A stretch of 64,000 nucleotides of DNA from Imbricaverruca yamaguchii (GCA_034440575.1 JAOTOL010001475.1:806001-870000); one strand, 5' to 3'. Shown: positions 32,401 to 43,084, counted from the stretch's first letter. Program-made: numbers and translations. Notes: generated by a model from the letters alone, not told the origin.

Positions 32401-34244
32401 TAAGTTGTTTTGGATAGCCTATGCCTCCCGAATAGTTTCTGATTTCCAGCGGGACGATTCTGATTCAATTTTAAAAAGGGGACATAACTGAGTTGACTTC
32501 AACCGTATCTACTTTTCGGTGTTTATTAGGTCAAACTCGCGTGGCAGGTGCTTTGGGACGCGGTTGGTGAAAACAAGCTTAGGACAATTAAGCCTAGCAT
32601 CGGCCAGTGGTCCTCGTGCTCGCGTAGGACTAGGCGAGACGAGGTGACACTGTGCCGCCTACGTATTGGCCATACTTACGCAACTCACAGATATCTTATT
32701 TGTGGTGATGATATGCCCATGTGCCCCAGATTCCAGGGACGTCTTTCAGTGCGTCATATCTTAACCTCATGTCCTCAGCTTTCTAATGTTTACAAACACT
32801 ACTTTGGTCGATCGCAGGCACTATCAATTCGTGATGTTCTTAGGGATGACTCGGTCGCGATCAATTATGGTAAATTGTTCCACTTTCTTTCGGAGGTAAA
32901 CTTCGATTCTATATATTCTCCTGTCTAAGCCCTTGTACGTGAGCAAGTCCGCATGGTACGATTGTTTAGGATTGACACAGTTTAAATAGTTAGGTTATGG
33001 GCGCTGTATAACCACTGCAGTTGATGCGCCCTAAAACCCAAATAACTAACTAAGGTCAAACTCGCGTGACACCTGCGCTGCGCACTACTGCACACCCGTG
33101 CTGATAACTACTGCACACCTGCACCGATCACTACTGCACACCTGCGCTGATAATTACTGCACACCTGTGCTGATCACTAAAACAGCTCCGATTTATGCAT
33201 TGAAAACCGATATTTTGGTACCAAGCCGCTATTAGATGGCACCGAAGCATACGAGTGTCACTTCATGAAGCTGGTTGGGGGGCCAAATAACCTTTTTGAT
33301 AGACAAAGCTGCCCCAAAAACCATTTGTGGTGTGCTCATAGGGCCAAAGGCTGACAGGTTCAATGCGCTATAGTGAAAGCTTTCAATTGTTTCAATCCCT
33401 TAATAACTCACAACTGGAATCCAAGGATTAAATTCAAGGATTAGGAGGAACACACCTATATATGAACGCACCGCCAAGAACACGATGACTGATTGGGCTC
33501 GTTTATCCTACGAAGTATCATGGATGCTACAACGACCTCAACATCACGGGCATAACATTTTCACGTTCATTTTAAGTTGCCTGACCTAGCCAACGTCAAA
33601 ATAAATAACCTAAAAATGAATAACCCATGATCCGGAATACATCCTGATTATTCACCAGATATGTTCAGAATTCCCCATTCCACTCCATGGGTTATCTGGC
33701 AGCCTGATTTCGAGGGAGTTCGATGTCTCAATTTAAGGAAGCAAATATGCCGTCGCAAAATAACCATCATGGAGTGATATTACTTGGCCTTGAAAGCACA
33801 TCGCACAGCCCGAGTGATCTGCTACCCGCCGTGCCGGCGGGCCTGCCTCACCTGTGTAGCGTAGTTGACGCCCCTGACGCCCAGCGTCATCACGGTGCTG
33901 TAGCCCTGCTGGCTGGCGCGCTGCAGGTACCGCTCGATCTCCTCCTCGTTCTTCTCCAGCCACGGGTGCACGAACTTCTTGTACAGTATCGACGAGCCTC
34001 GGGTGGCCGGCGACAGCAGCCACACCACCAGCAGAATCTTGATCTCGTAGTAGAAGGGAAACCAGCAGAGGAACAGGTCGGTCACCGTCTCCATACAGGT
34101 GAAGAAGGCGAACACTATCCAGTACATCATCCACTTGACGTACTCGCGGATGTTCTTTGTCTTGACGGCCTTGTACGAGGCGAACGCCGGGTAGAGTGTG
34201 CCGAACAGCAGAATCACCAGCCGCGATATCATGGCCGAGAACAT
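25842..34244 (-). CDS. ReepA: REEP1-4 type receptor expression-enhancing protein (gene-level entry)
   Basis: Two coding exons, 34244-33852 and 26432-25842, join in phase 0 to give 327 aa. The N-terminal TB2/DP1/HVA22 domain (about residues 5-95) has the hydrophobic hairpin segments [32 protein letters not shown] and [13 protein letters not shown], then [13 protein letters not shown]. It is followed by a predicted amphipathic helix and the [12 protein letters not shown] motif, equivalent to the RSFSMQDL motif of vertebrate REEP1-4. In this family such proteins bend tubular ER membrane and can bind microtubules. The C-terminal tail is long, with a proline run ([11 protein letters not shown]) and an acidic patch. 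The start ATG at 34244 has a good context (gccgccATGt). The symbol is given by analogy with the fly orthologue of the REEP1-4 group. A possible minus-strand AATAAA lies at 24935-24930. Confidence 0.94.
26435..26772. repeat. 45- to 62-bp minisatellite next to REEP exon 2
   Basis: Units contain gcggcacacggcacactcgg, tcacaaaaggctcag and cgctgctg. An inserted 17-bp piece (cagccatacggcacact) makes some units longer. The array supplies the bases just upstream of the REEP 3' splice site. Confidence 0.9.
27647..28196. repeat. 21-bp minisatellite, about 26 units, in the REEP intron
   Basis: Unit gaggacagacgactggtgag with one more base. Nearly every plus-strand unit contains the consensus 5' splice site tg|gtgagt. 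REEP is transcribed from the other strand. Confidence 0.94.
28763..29150. repeat. 41-bp minisatellite, about 9 units
   Basis: Units contain cggtcagcagaccctgagac and agctgagccggctgtgg, with variable length. Confidence 0.88.
29395..29590 (+). repeat. Dispersed interspersed repeat, copy C
   Basis: ccggctgggatggtcagctg, gcagcccggtaaggccggcg and ctctcggtctaaactctgcc match copies A and B. It lies in the REEP intron, on the strand opposite to the gene. Confidence 0.65.
30400..30940. repeat. Compound minisatellite: three 74-bp units, then a 15-bp repeat
   Basis: A 74-bp unit (containing gtgcggttatgagcagtacc and aggagggatgcctcc) is repeated from about 30405 to 30628; then cagctggtgtggcac repeats about 20 times with variation. 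A partial gcggttatgagc at about 30942 closes the array. Confidence 0.9.
31040..31145 (-). mobile_element. tRNA-derived SINE head, reverse orientation
   Basis: The reverse complement reads gaaggttgtgggttcgagtc with upstream gagtagcctaggaagttgct, matching box B and box A of the family at 9842-9905. Confidence 0.6.
31200..31280. repeat. 18-bp tandem repeat, about 4 units
   Basis: ggtgcacaagtggtgcac recurs, with the last unit reading gtgatgcac. Confidence 0.8.
31290..32527. other. REEP intron spacer, no exon seen; contains a 72-bp duplication
   Basis: At about 31967-32116 a block with gagcgatgttcatcaccca and catcacgtgttcgccccgga occurs twice. No conserved coding sequence. Confidence 0.5.
32528..32543 (+). 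repeat. LINE target-site duplication, left copy
   Basis: aggtcaaactcgcgtg, identical to 33053-33068. Confidence 0.85.
32544..33052 (+). mobile_element. 5'-truncated non-LTR retrotransposon (I/Jockey-like LINE) with target-site duplication
   Basis: An open frame of 126 codons (32548-32928) encodes the C-terminal end of the LINE polyprotein, after the RNase H region: [45 protein letters not shown] and SVRHILTSC. This is typical of I/Jockey-related elements. A short 3'UTR ends in gatgcgccctaaaacccaaa and taactaactaa. The insert is flanked by a perfect 16-bp duplication, aggtcaaactcgcgtg, at 32528-32543 and 33053-33068, so it is a young target-primed insertion truncated at its 5' end. It lies in the REEP intron, antisense to the gene. 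Confidence 0.88.
33053..33068 (+). repeat. LINE target-site duplication, right copy
   Basis: aggtcaaactcgcgtg directly after the LINE tail, identical to 32528-32543. Confidence 0.85.
33070..33185. repeat. 27-bp tandem repeat, about 4 units
   Basis: ctactgcacacctgc and gctgat alternate immediately downstream of the LINE's right target-site duplication. Confidence 0.8.
33186..33851. other. REEP intron start region, no further exon
   Basis: AT-rich intronic DNA directly after the REEP exon 1 donor on the minus strand; nothing recognisable. Confidence 0.5.
33852..34244 (-). CDS. ReepA: REEP coding exon 1 (TB2/DP1/HVA22 domain)
   Basis: It encodes residues 1-131, ending with [10 protein letters not shown] before donor GTGAGG (minus strand, from 33851). 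Start ATG is at 34244; a second in-frame ATG follows four codons later. The entire membrane domain is in one exon. Confidence 0.95.
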
Positions 34245-34289
34245 GGCGGCTGTGTGCGGCCCGCCGGCCCGGCCTCACCGCATCTAGTG

Positions 34290-34640
34290 CCCTGCCGGCA
34301 GACGGGTCACCGGTCACACACAGGCCACCGGCCACAAACAGGTCACCGGTCACACAGGTCACCGGTCACAAACAGGTCACCGGTCGCAAACAGGTCAGCC
34401 GGCCGACGGGCCACCGGTCGCAAACAGATAGGCCGGCGGACAGGTCACCGGTCACAAACAGATAGGGCGGCGGACAGGTCACCGGTCACAAACAGATAGG
34501 CCGGCAGACGGGTCACCGGTCACAAACAGGTCAGCCGGCCGACAGGTCACCGGTCACAAACGGATAGGCCGGCGGACAGGTCACCGGTCACAAACAGATA
34601 GGCTGGCGGACAGGTCACCGGTCACAAGCAGGTCAGCCAC
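34290..34640. repeat. GC-rich minisatellite upstream of the REEP start
   Basis: Interleaved 20-bp (caccggtcacaaacaggt) and 34-bp (with gataggccggcggacaggtc) units. It begins about 50 bp from the REEP ATG, so it lies in the 5'UTR or promoter. Confidence 0.88.
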
Positions 34641-34707
34641 CCGCTGAAACCAATGTGGGAGGGCCGAAAGGCACGGGATCTACCCTACCTGAGCAACTGG
34701 CGCGAGG

Positions 34708-34830
34708 TGGGGATGCGATGGGGAAGCGACGCAGGTGGTCAAGGGATGCGATGGGGAAGCGACGCAGGTGGTCAAGGGATGCGATGGGGAAGCGACGCAG
34801 GTGGTCAAGGGATGCGATGGTCAGGGACGA
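34708..34830. repeat. 33-bp tandem repeat, 3.5 units
   Basis: gatgcgatggggaagcgacg and caggtggtcaagg repeat without change. Confidence 0.92.
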
Positions 34831-34991
34831 CGAGTGTGCGCACAGGTGCCGGCAACCACCTCAATGATTTGGAGCACCGGCACATCTGCGGATACTTGTC
34901 ACATGCCAACCGCAACGGTCCACTTGCTACAGCTGTCGAGACCGAGTTCCCGCGCAGTTTATAGGCCAGACACTGGGGAGGGGGTGCTGGG

Positions 34992-35485
34992 GACAGGTGC
35001 CGACCGCCAGTGGCGTGCTCAGGACCACGGTCAGACACCGGCGGGGTGGCGGTGCTGGACAGGTGCCGACCGCCAGTGGCGTGCTCAGGACCACGGTCAG
35101 ACACCGGCGGGGTGGCGGTGCTGGACAGGTGCCGACCGCCAGTGGCGTGCTCAGGACCACGGTCAGACACCGGCGGGGTGGCGGTGCTGGACAGGTGCCG
35201 ACCGCCAGTGGCGTGCTCAGGACCACGGTCAGACACCGGCGGGGTGGCGGTGCTGGACAGGTGCCGACCGCCAGTGGCGTGCTCAGGACCACGGTCAGAC
35301 ACCGGCGGGGTGGCGGTGCTGGACAGGTGCCGACCGCCAGTGGCGTGCTCAGGACCACGGTCAGACACCGGCGGGGTGGCGGTGCTGGACAGGTGCCGAC
35401 CGCCAGTGGCGTGCTCAGGACCACGGTCAGACACCGGCGGGGTGGCGGTGCTGGACAGGTGCCGACCGCCAGTGGCGTGCTCAGA
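34992..35485. repeat. 66-bp minisatellite, 7.5 apparently identical units
   Basis: Each unit starts gacaggtgccgaccgccagt and ends ggcggggtggcggtgctg. I saw no differences between the seven full units. The 22-codon period gives long false ORFs on both strands. Confidence 0.96.
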
Positions 35486-36935
35486 ACACGCCAGAGACAC
35501 AGAGGCGTGTTTAGGAACAGGTCCGGGATCACGGCGGAGTTGGCAAGGAACAGGTTTAGGAACAGGTCACTTGGCAACACACAGGTGTGGCCAAGTGACC
35601 GCCAACTTGAAGACTCCTCTCCAAACGTAACTGCAGCGAAGCCGCTTCGCAGTCAGGTCGGCGGATGACTCTCGCCGCCACACCTTGCACACGTCACCAC
35701 AGACAACCAATCTCCGATCGATCCCTGACCACCCCACAGGCAATGTTCGCATCAGCCGTCCAACTGGGTCAGCACAGTGGACGGCAGACAATCCGCCGCC
35801 GCCGGGCCGACAGAGAGCCGGCTTCAGTGGGCCCGCGGCGGCTCGGATTACGTCATCGGAGCACGTGAGCACGGACGTGCACTGGGCCGCGCGCGCAGCG
35901 TGCACCACCAGTGTGTCGGCAGCACGAGACGGTGCTCAGCCGACGATCTGACCAGCCACGCACCGGAGCGGCGGCGCGCCACTACGACCGAACTGCCCGG
36001 TGAAACATGGCGGAGGCGGACCCAGGGGGACTGCCAGGACTATGTCCCAAGAAGCCGATATATTGTCCATTTTTGCACAATAGCATCTTCCCTAACTCTA
36101 AGAACATTTTGTGGGATAAATAATGTCTTAACAAGATCTGACGAATGTTAGCTCTTCAAATCTGATGAGCTTTTCGAAAATGGAGATTAAAAAATTGTTC
36201 GCCCCAAGCCCGGCTTCTGGATCAGCCCCTGGAAAGCGACACCTTCACCTAGCGACACCCGCCTTGCTTCACCATTGGGTAGCCTTGGTCGGCATCGGCG
36301 ATCAGCGAAATGATGCGGGTGCACACGTATGCACATGATGAGGGTGCACACGTTTGCATATAATGAGGGTGCACACGTGTGCACATGCACAAGCTGCGAA
36401 GCTGGCACGCAAGTACTCGACACAATTGTGCCGTATGAAATGTGGCACACAACTACTCCTCGCAATGTTTTTTTATGCCTCTACCTATTGACAGGTAGGC
36501 AGGAGTTCCCTTCCTTACCAGTGCGAACCAATTATTTCAAGGGTCAGGTTTCATAAAATGTACGGGCAATCACGTGGAATCACATGAAAATGTCGAAATC
36601 GCTTCGGTTGGAAAAAAACTGTATTGGGATGAAAAAATAGCTCCTAAAAGAGTAAAATAAGCGTTAGCTAATTATTGGAGTTTAGGGGCGCATCGACTGC
36701 GTCGGTCGTGCAGCCATAGTACAATAACCGAAACCAGTGCGCTAGTACATGATATAACATAATCGGGCAGTGGTGTATTAGGTCCGTATTAGCGCTCCGT
36801 CCCAGATGACAATCACGCCTCAGAAAAGCCATTTCTCAATTGGGCCAGACGCAGCTATTTCAGCCTGTCAGGCCCGGCGCTGTAACATCCTCCTCCTTGG
36901 GAGTCATTGACATCATTAGAGACTGCCGCCTCGCC
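35486..36935. other. No gene identified; LINE tail and short repeat present
   Basis: A reverse-orientation retrotransposon tail lies at 36662-36714 (tttaggggcgcatcgactgc). A 25-bp gagggtgcacacg(t) repeat of three units lies at 36310-36390. An ATG in good context at 36008 (aacATGGCGGAGG) opens a frame of only about 38 codons. Confidence 0.4.
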
Positions 36936-37255
36936 GGCTACACCCGGCGGTCCACCTCTATACCGGCTACACTCGACGGTCTAGCTCTATACCGACTACA
37001 CCCGGCGGTCCACTTCCACCTCTATACCGCTACCCCGGCTACACCCGACGGTCCACTCTACACCCGGCGGTCCACCTCTATACCGGCTACACCCGACGGT
37101 CCACCTCTATACCGGCTACACCCGACGGTCCACCTCTATACCGGCTACACCCGACGGTCCACCTCTATACCGGCTACACCCGGCGGTCCACCTCTATACC
37201 GGCTACCCCCGACTGTCCACCTCTATACCGGCTACACCCGACGCTCAACTACCAC
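36936..37255. repeat. 29-bp minisatellite, about 10 units
   Basis: ggctacacccgacggtccac and ctctatacc repeat, with ggcggtcc variants. Confidence 0.92.
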
Positions 37256-37351
37256 ATCGGCTCTGCACCGGCGTCAAGACGTCAATAGGCAATCTAAGCT
37301 CACGTAGGGGAGGGGACAGTGTGGGGGCGATGGCACTTGCCTGCCGCTGTC

Positions 37352-38060
37352 GGCTCGTCCAACTCCCGGTACCAGCTCGTCCAGCTACCGCCTCTCGGTA
37401 CCAGCTCGCCCAGCCATCACCCCTCGGTACCAGCTCGTCCAGCCATCCCCTCGGTACCAGCTCGTCCAGCTATCCCTCTCGGTACCAGCTCGTCCAGCCA
37501 CCAAATCTCGGTACCAGCTCTTCCAGCCATCACTTCTCGGTACCAGCTCGTCCAGCTATCACCTCTCGGTACCAGCTCGTCCAGACACCACCCCTCGGTA
37601 CCAGCTCGTCCAGACACCACCCCTCGGTACCAGCTCGTCCAGCCACCACCTCTCGGTACCAGCTCGTCCAGCCACCACCCTTCGGTACCAGCTCGTCCAG
37701 ACACCACCCCTCGGTACCAGCTCGTCCAGACACCACCCCTCGGTACCAGCTCGTCCAGACACCACCCCTCGGTACCAGCTCGTCCAGACACCACCCCTCG
37801 GTACCAGCTCGTCCAGACACCACCCCTCGGTACCAGCTCGTCCAGACACCACCCCTCGGTACCAGCTCGTCCAGCTATCACCTCTCGGTACCAACTCGTC
37901 CAGACACCACTCCTCGGTACCAGCTCGTCCAGCTATCACCTCTCGGTACCAGCTCGTCCAGCCATCACCTCTCGGTACCAGCTCGTCCAGCCATCACCTC
38001 TCGCCTAGCCATCACCTCTCGGTACCGTCTTGCCCAGCCATCCCCTCGGACACCAATGAA
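37352..38060. repeat. 29-bp minisatellite, about 23 units
   Basis: ggtaccagctcgtccagaca and ccacccctc repeat; the second half of the unit varies (ccatcacctct, ctatcacctct). Confidence 0.95.
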
Positions 38061-38433
38061 ATCTCGCCCGAGACGTCTCGGAGACTAAGCTCGACACCTC
38101 CAGTCTTCAGTCCAGCGCGGACCACCGGCCCCGCCGATGACAGCAGTGTCCGTGGAGGCGCGCTGCCGACCAGCTGATACCTGTTCTGAGAGGGAGCAGC
38201 AGCGGCGCGCCGCCGGTCACGCCGACCGATGACCCGTCATCCTCCGCGTGCAGCGCTCTCACACACCGGCGGCGTGCCAATACGACCGACAGCGGCCGCC
38301 TCAGGTGCAGCCACCGCGGTGGTGACGGCGGTGACGGCCACCCGCCTGTGGCAGGGTACTGCCCCGACATCAGACCACCCGCCACACCGGATACTCGTCA
38401 GCCATCCCACAGGATACTCACCTGCCTCCTGCC

Positions 38434-38668
38434 CACCGGACACCCGCCGCCACTCAGACGGACACCCGCCGCCACTCAGCCGGACACCCGCTGCCACCCA
38501 ACCGGACACCCGCCGCCACCCAGCCGGACACCCGCCGCCACCCAGCCGGACACCCGCCCGCCACCCAGCCGGACACCCGCTGTCACCCAACAGGACACCC
38601 GCCGCCACCCGCCGCTACCCAGCCGGACACCCGCTGCCACCCAACCGGACACCCGCCGCCACCCAACC
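38434..38668. repeat. 22-bp minisatellite, about 11 units
   Basis: acccagccggacacccgccg plus two bases repeats with small variations. Confidence 0.9.
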
Positions 38669-38879
38669 GCATACTGGTCCGCCGCCGATAAGTCACCAAC
38701 GCCAGGCCGCCCCGATATCGGCGAGCTGCGGCCGCCAGCGGGACAGCGGCGCCGGCGTCGGCCCCGTGGCCGCGGGCCAGACGGTCTTTGTTCGCCGTCC
38801 AGCCGACCGTCACAGACACAGCGGCCAGCAGTCAACACAGCCGAGCGGCGGTGCAGTGCACACACACACACACTGCGCT

Positions 38880-39130
38880 GACTCAACGTCGCGGTCAGCA
38901 GCCGACGGCGGCAGCTGCCAACCCCGGGCCGGCTCTGCCCTGTCGGCTCCCTGCCCTGGCGACAACGTCGGGGTCAGCAGCCGACGGCGGCAGCCGCCAA
39001 CCCCGGGCAGGCTCTGCCCTGTCGGATCCCTGTCCTGTCAACAACGTCGGGGTCAGCAGCAGACGGCGGCAGCCGCCAACCTCGAGCCGGCTCTGCCACG
39101 TCGGCTCCCATGACGCTGCGGCGACAACGT
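38880..39130. repeat. 78-bp tandem repeat, three units
   Basis: gtcagcagccgacggcggca, gccaaccccggg and ggctctgccctgtcgg recur three times. Confidence 0.85.
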
Positions 39131-40049
39131 CGCGCTCTTGCCTTGTCTGGTGGCCGGTCGGTCGCTGGTATGAACGTCCGAGCCTCGTTCAGATCGCTTC
39201 AATCGTTCCGTCCCGTTCTGTGCTGATCTTGTCAACACAACAGTCCCGTTGCTCAGAGCGTCCAGCGATTGAGCTATGCTCACGCCTTCCACCGGCCTGG
39301 CCAGTCGCCCGATGGCTCTGCTGATATCACCGAGTGCACGCAACACAGGCCTCATTCCACAGGCCTCATTCGGACCGAGCGCAGCGGAACCGGTCTAGTT
39401 TTGCGAGGAACAGCCCGCATTGGGTTTGGTTGGACTGGCTCAACGGATTTCTCATGGTAAAGTTTAATTGTGAAAGAAACGCTCTCGGAAGATGAGAGCA
39501 TCAAGGGTGCAATGCTGGTATGGAAGCTCAGAAATAATTTTGCGGTACACCTTAGCCAAACTATTTTCTTGCCAAACACAGCCAGATTAAAAAAAAAACA
39601 TTCCAAAGTATTGAACTACCAATGCATCAATTGCAAGAAGAGTCCACGCTGTCTCGTCATGCTAAGCTGGGCTACCGATTGCCGAATGGTCACATGCGAG
39701 CATTTGACAGCCTCAATCACCTGTTCACCTGCCGCGCCTCCCTCATAGGGATCGTGTTGCGCGGCGTCGGCGGACGTGCCGGCCAGGCACGGTCGGCGAG
39801 CGCAGCCGTCGGCCGGCCACGCCGACCCGACAGTCAGCTGTGGCGTCGGCGACACCGCCGACGGGCCGCACGAGGCCACACACGCCAGACAGCGCGGCCG
39901 GACGGCCTCCCCTACCCGGCATATCCGCCGGGCTCGTGACGGCAGCGCCCGACTCGGTCCACAGCGCGTCACGGACGCCTGACACGGCCGTGGTGGTTAC
40001 CGGGAACTGATGGCCGGCCAGCCACACGGCGGCCGGGGTATACTCCTGC
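39131..40049. other. No gene identified
   Basis: GC-rich flanks around an AT-rich centre. No conserved reading frame recognised. Confidence 0.45.
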
Positions 40050-40840
40050 CCGACCAGGTCCGGGCATCACAAGTCCACCTGACCAGGTCCAGACACCACA
40101 AGTCAACCTGGGGCGGGGATGGCCTGAGTGGTTAAGGTGTCGGGCTATGGGTACCAAAGGTCCCGGGTTCGACTCTAGCGCCACTCAGGACATTTCCCAA
40201 TCCCGCGGCCCACCGGCGAAATAGTGTGGGCGGCGCCATTAGCCGTGAATGTGCATAAAGTGTGTCGTGAACCAACCAATAAACAACAAGTCCACCTGAC
40301 CTGGCCCAGACACCACAAGTCCACCTGACCTGGCCCAGACACCACAAGTCCACCTGACCTGAGCCAGACATCACAATCCCACCTGACCAGGTCCAGACAC
40401 CACAATCCCACCTGACTTGGACAAAACAAAATAACCCCACATGCAGTGTAAAATAATTGACCATGTGGCCTGGAAATTCACAGTTAATGGAATTGTGCTA
40501 TTTCATCCTAATCTTAGGTTTTTACCATTTTGCCACATGTGTGGGCAGTCCTTATGCACACGACTGCTAAATAATGTAAAATGCATGCGACTGAAGTGAA
40601 AGGCATTCCACTGTTTTAATCCTTAAGTGACGATCCTTTATTTTGTTCCAATCTTTCACTATTCCCAAGCAACTTCTTTCTTCATCCTCACAGTTAATGG
40701 TGAAATAATTTTAGGACACAGCGCACATGACCTGGTCCAGACACCACAATGCCACCTGATCTGAGCCACACAACACAATCCTACCTGCTCTTAGCCAGAC
40801 ACCACAATCCCGCCTCCCGCGGTCCAGACACCAAACGCCC
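40050..40840. repeat. 29-bp minisatellite interrupted by a SINE and by unique DNA
   Basis: ccagacaccacaagtccacc and tgacctgg units occur at 40050-40110, 40288-40425 and 40727-40840. The first gap is a SINE, the second AT-rich DNA. Confidence 0.8.
40111..40287 (+). mobile_element. tRNA-derived SINE, most complete copy
   Basis: Box A tggcctgagtggttaagg at 40120 and box B ggttcgactc at 40166 resemble a Leu/Ser tRNA. The unrelated body holds cccaatcccgcggcccaccg and gccattagccgtgaatgtgc, and the 3' end is cgtgaaccaaccaataaaca. It is embedded in a 29-bp minisatellite; relatives lie at 735-857 and 2545-2637. Confidence 0.82.
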
Positions 40841-41094
40841 ATCCGATATAAGCCAGACAGGCGCTGATTGGTGGCTGAGACGGACCAGTGCCGGTCTCCC
40901 AGCCAATCATAGTCGGTCGGAGCAAGCGTGAAAGAATTTGACACGCGGGTTTGCCGAGGACTAAACGAATGTCAGACCATCTGCAATACCATTGCAATCT
41001 TAAACTCCGGCATACCAGCTTCTTTGACCCAGTATCCAATCATCGCGTTGCAGAATAAGCTTAAGAAACGAGCTGCACTTAGCATTGACGCTGG

Positions 41095-41132
41095 CACCAA
41101 ATAGCATTCCATCAAAGGAATGCTATTTGGTG
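41095..41132. other. Perfect 16-bp hairpin
   Basis: caccaaatagcattcc pairs exactly with ggaatgctatttggtg across the loop atcaaa. Confidence 0.92.
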
Positions 41133-41477
41133 AATTCAAAGCTTCAATTCAAAGTTCCAGTTGTGGGTTTCGGTGGCCCAGACAAAAACAAAACAAGCGT
41201 CATTGTTTTCAAGCCATGGGATACGAGCGAGCCACGCCATGTTTTCAAGCCATGAGTACACGCAAACTTCCCTCTGATTCTAGCCCCACAGAAGGAACTC
41301 AGCCGTACCACGAGCGAGCAACGGCCGCTTGTCTGTGCGAGCAGCGACTGTTCCACGTAACCGGCGACACAGGAACAATCACCTAGTCATCGTGGGCCCA
41401 GACGCCACTACTCAGTGGGCCAGTCACGTCTCGGACAACACAGCAGAACCACACACTCGTCTGCGGCGGCGGCACAT

Positions 41478-42325
41478 GTCCAGCCTGAGCATCTGGTGAG
41501 AGACGCACCTCACACCACAAGACATCCAGCCTCAGCACCAGGTGAGAGACGCACCTCACACCACAGGACATCCAGCCTCAGCACCAGGTGAGAGACACAC
41601 CTCACACCACAAGACATCCAGCCTCAGCACCAGGTGAGAGACGCACCTCACACCACAGGACATCCAGCCTCAGCACCAGGTGAGAGACGCACCTCACACC
41701 ACAGGACATCCAGCCTCAGCATCTGGTGAGAGACGCACCTCACACCACAGGACATCCAGCCTCAGTACCAGGTGAGATACGGATCTCACACCACAGGACA
41801 TCCAGCCTCAGCACCTGGTGAGAGACACACCTCACACCACAGGACATCCAGCCTCAGCACCAGGTGAGAGACACACTTTACACCACAGGACATCCAGCCT
41901 CAGCACCAGGTGAGAGACGCACTTCACACCAGAGGACATCCAGCCTCAGCACCAGGTGAGAGACACACTTCACACCACAAGACATCCAGCCTTAGCACCT
42001 GGCGAGAGACACACCTCACACCACAGAACATCCAGCCTCAGCACCTGGTGAGAGACGCACTTCACACCACAGGACATCCAGCCTCAGCACCTGGTGAGAG
42101 ACGCACCTCACACCACAGGACATCCAGCCTCAGCACCAGGTGAGAGACACACCTCACACCACAGGACATCCAGCCTCAGCACCTGGTGAGAGACGCACCT
42201 CACACCACAGGACATCCAGCCTCAGCACCAGGTGAGAGACGCACCTCACACCACAGGACATCCAGCCTCAGCACCAGGTGAGAGACGCACCTCACACCAC
42301 AGGACATCCAGCCTCAGCACCATGT
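41478..42325. repeat. 46-bp minisatellite with splice-like ends, about 18 units
   Basis: Units contain cac-(c/t)(a/t)ggtgagagacgcac, then ctcacaccacaggacatc and cagcctcag. Each unit holds a donor-like (c)aggtgaga and an acceptor-like cctcag. Confidence 0.95.
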
Positions 42326-43084
42326 TAGGTACGGACCCCACATCACAATATCATCACCAGCTTAAGTCAGGTGCGGACTCCACACCACATCCCGCTCATG
42401 GCCCGACAGCTGTGAGGTCACAACAGAGATGTGAGGTCACACAACAATCAGTCGTCTGGCTGGCTGCTCGTGGCAATGAGGGGGACGGAGGGAGAATACG
42501 GATAGGGTTCGGACTGCAAATTGTGGCAGATTATCCAGGTATAGAAGTAAATTATGTAAATTGAGTACAACATACCAGGTGACGGTGTAATTGGTAACAC
42601 AATCACAAGCGTCTCATCTGGTATGCGGCCATACTGTGTCTCACATCGATGACTGGGAAATTACCCCTCACAAAAAGCTAATGACGCAGTGGATATCAAG
42701 ATCCTACAAATACGGCGTCCCCACCGTGCTAATTAGGTCATCGCTGGGGAATATGAGTTTGTTCAGAGGATGGGCTGACGAGGTACTGCTTGTCAAAGGT
42801 GTACATGCTGCACAAACTCAGTCGTCCCCAGCAGACTGCACCAGGCCCGGTCAGTGACGACATGGGCGGGGGGGGGGGGGACAATAGGAAGAACAGTGCA
42901 GCAGAGCTCCGCTTCAAGGTCAATGCACAAGGTACAACACAGGGGCCTCGCCATACGATTAGAGCGCACGACTCGGGCTCATAACTGAGACGAATGACTG
43001 CTCTGGAGGAACGCTGCTGCAGATCCCCCGCCCCACGCCGCTCCAAGGTCAGGGTCAAAGTCAAGACACAAGACACAAAATTAA
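42326..43084. other. No gene identified
   Basis: A run of twelve G is at about 42869. No conserved coding sequence. Confidence 0.45.

Noticed and set aside
34735..35668. Overlapping frames of 206-259 codons on both strands
   Set aside because: A 66-bp unit is divisible by three and free of stops, so all these frames are repeat artefacts.
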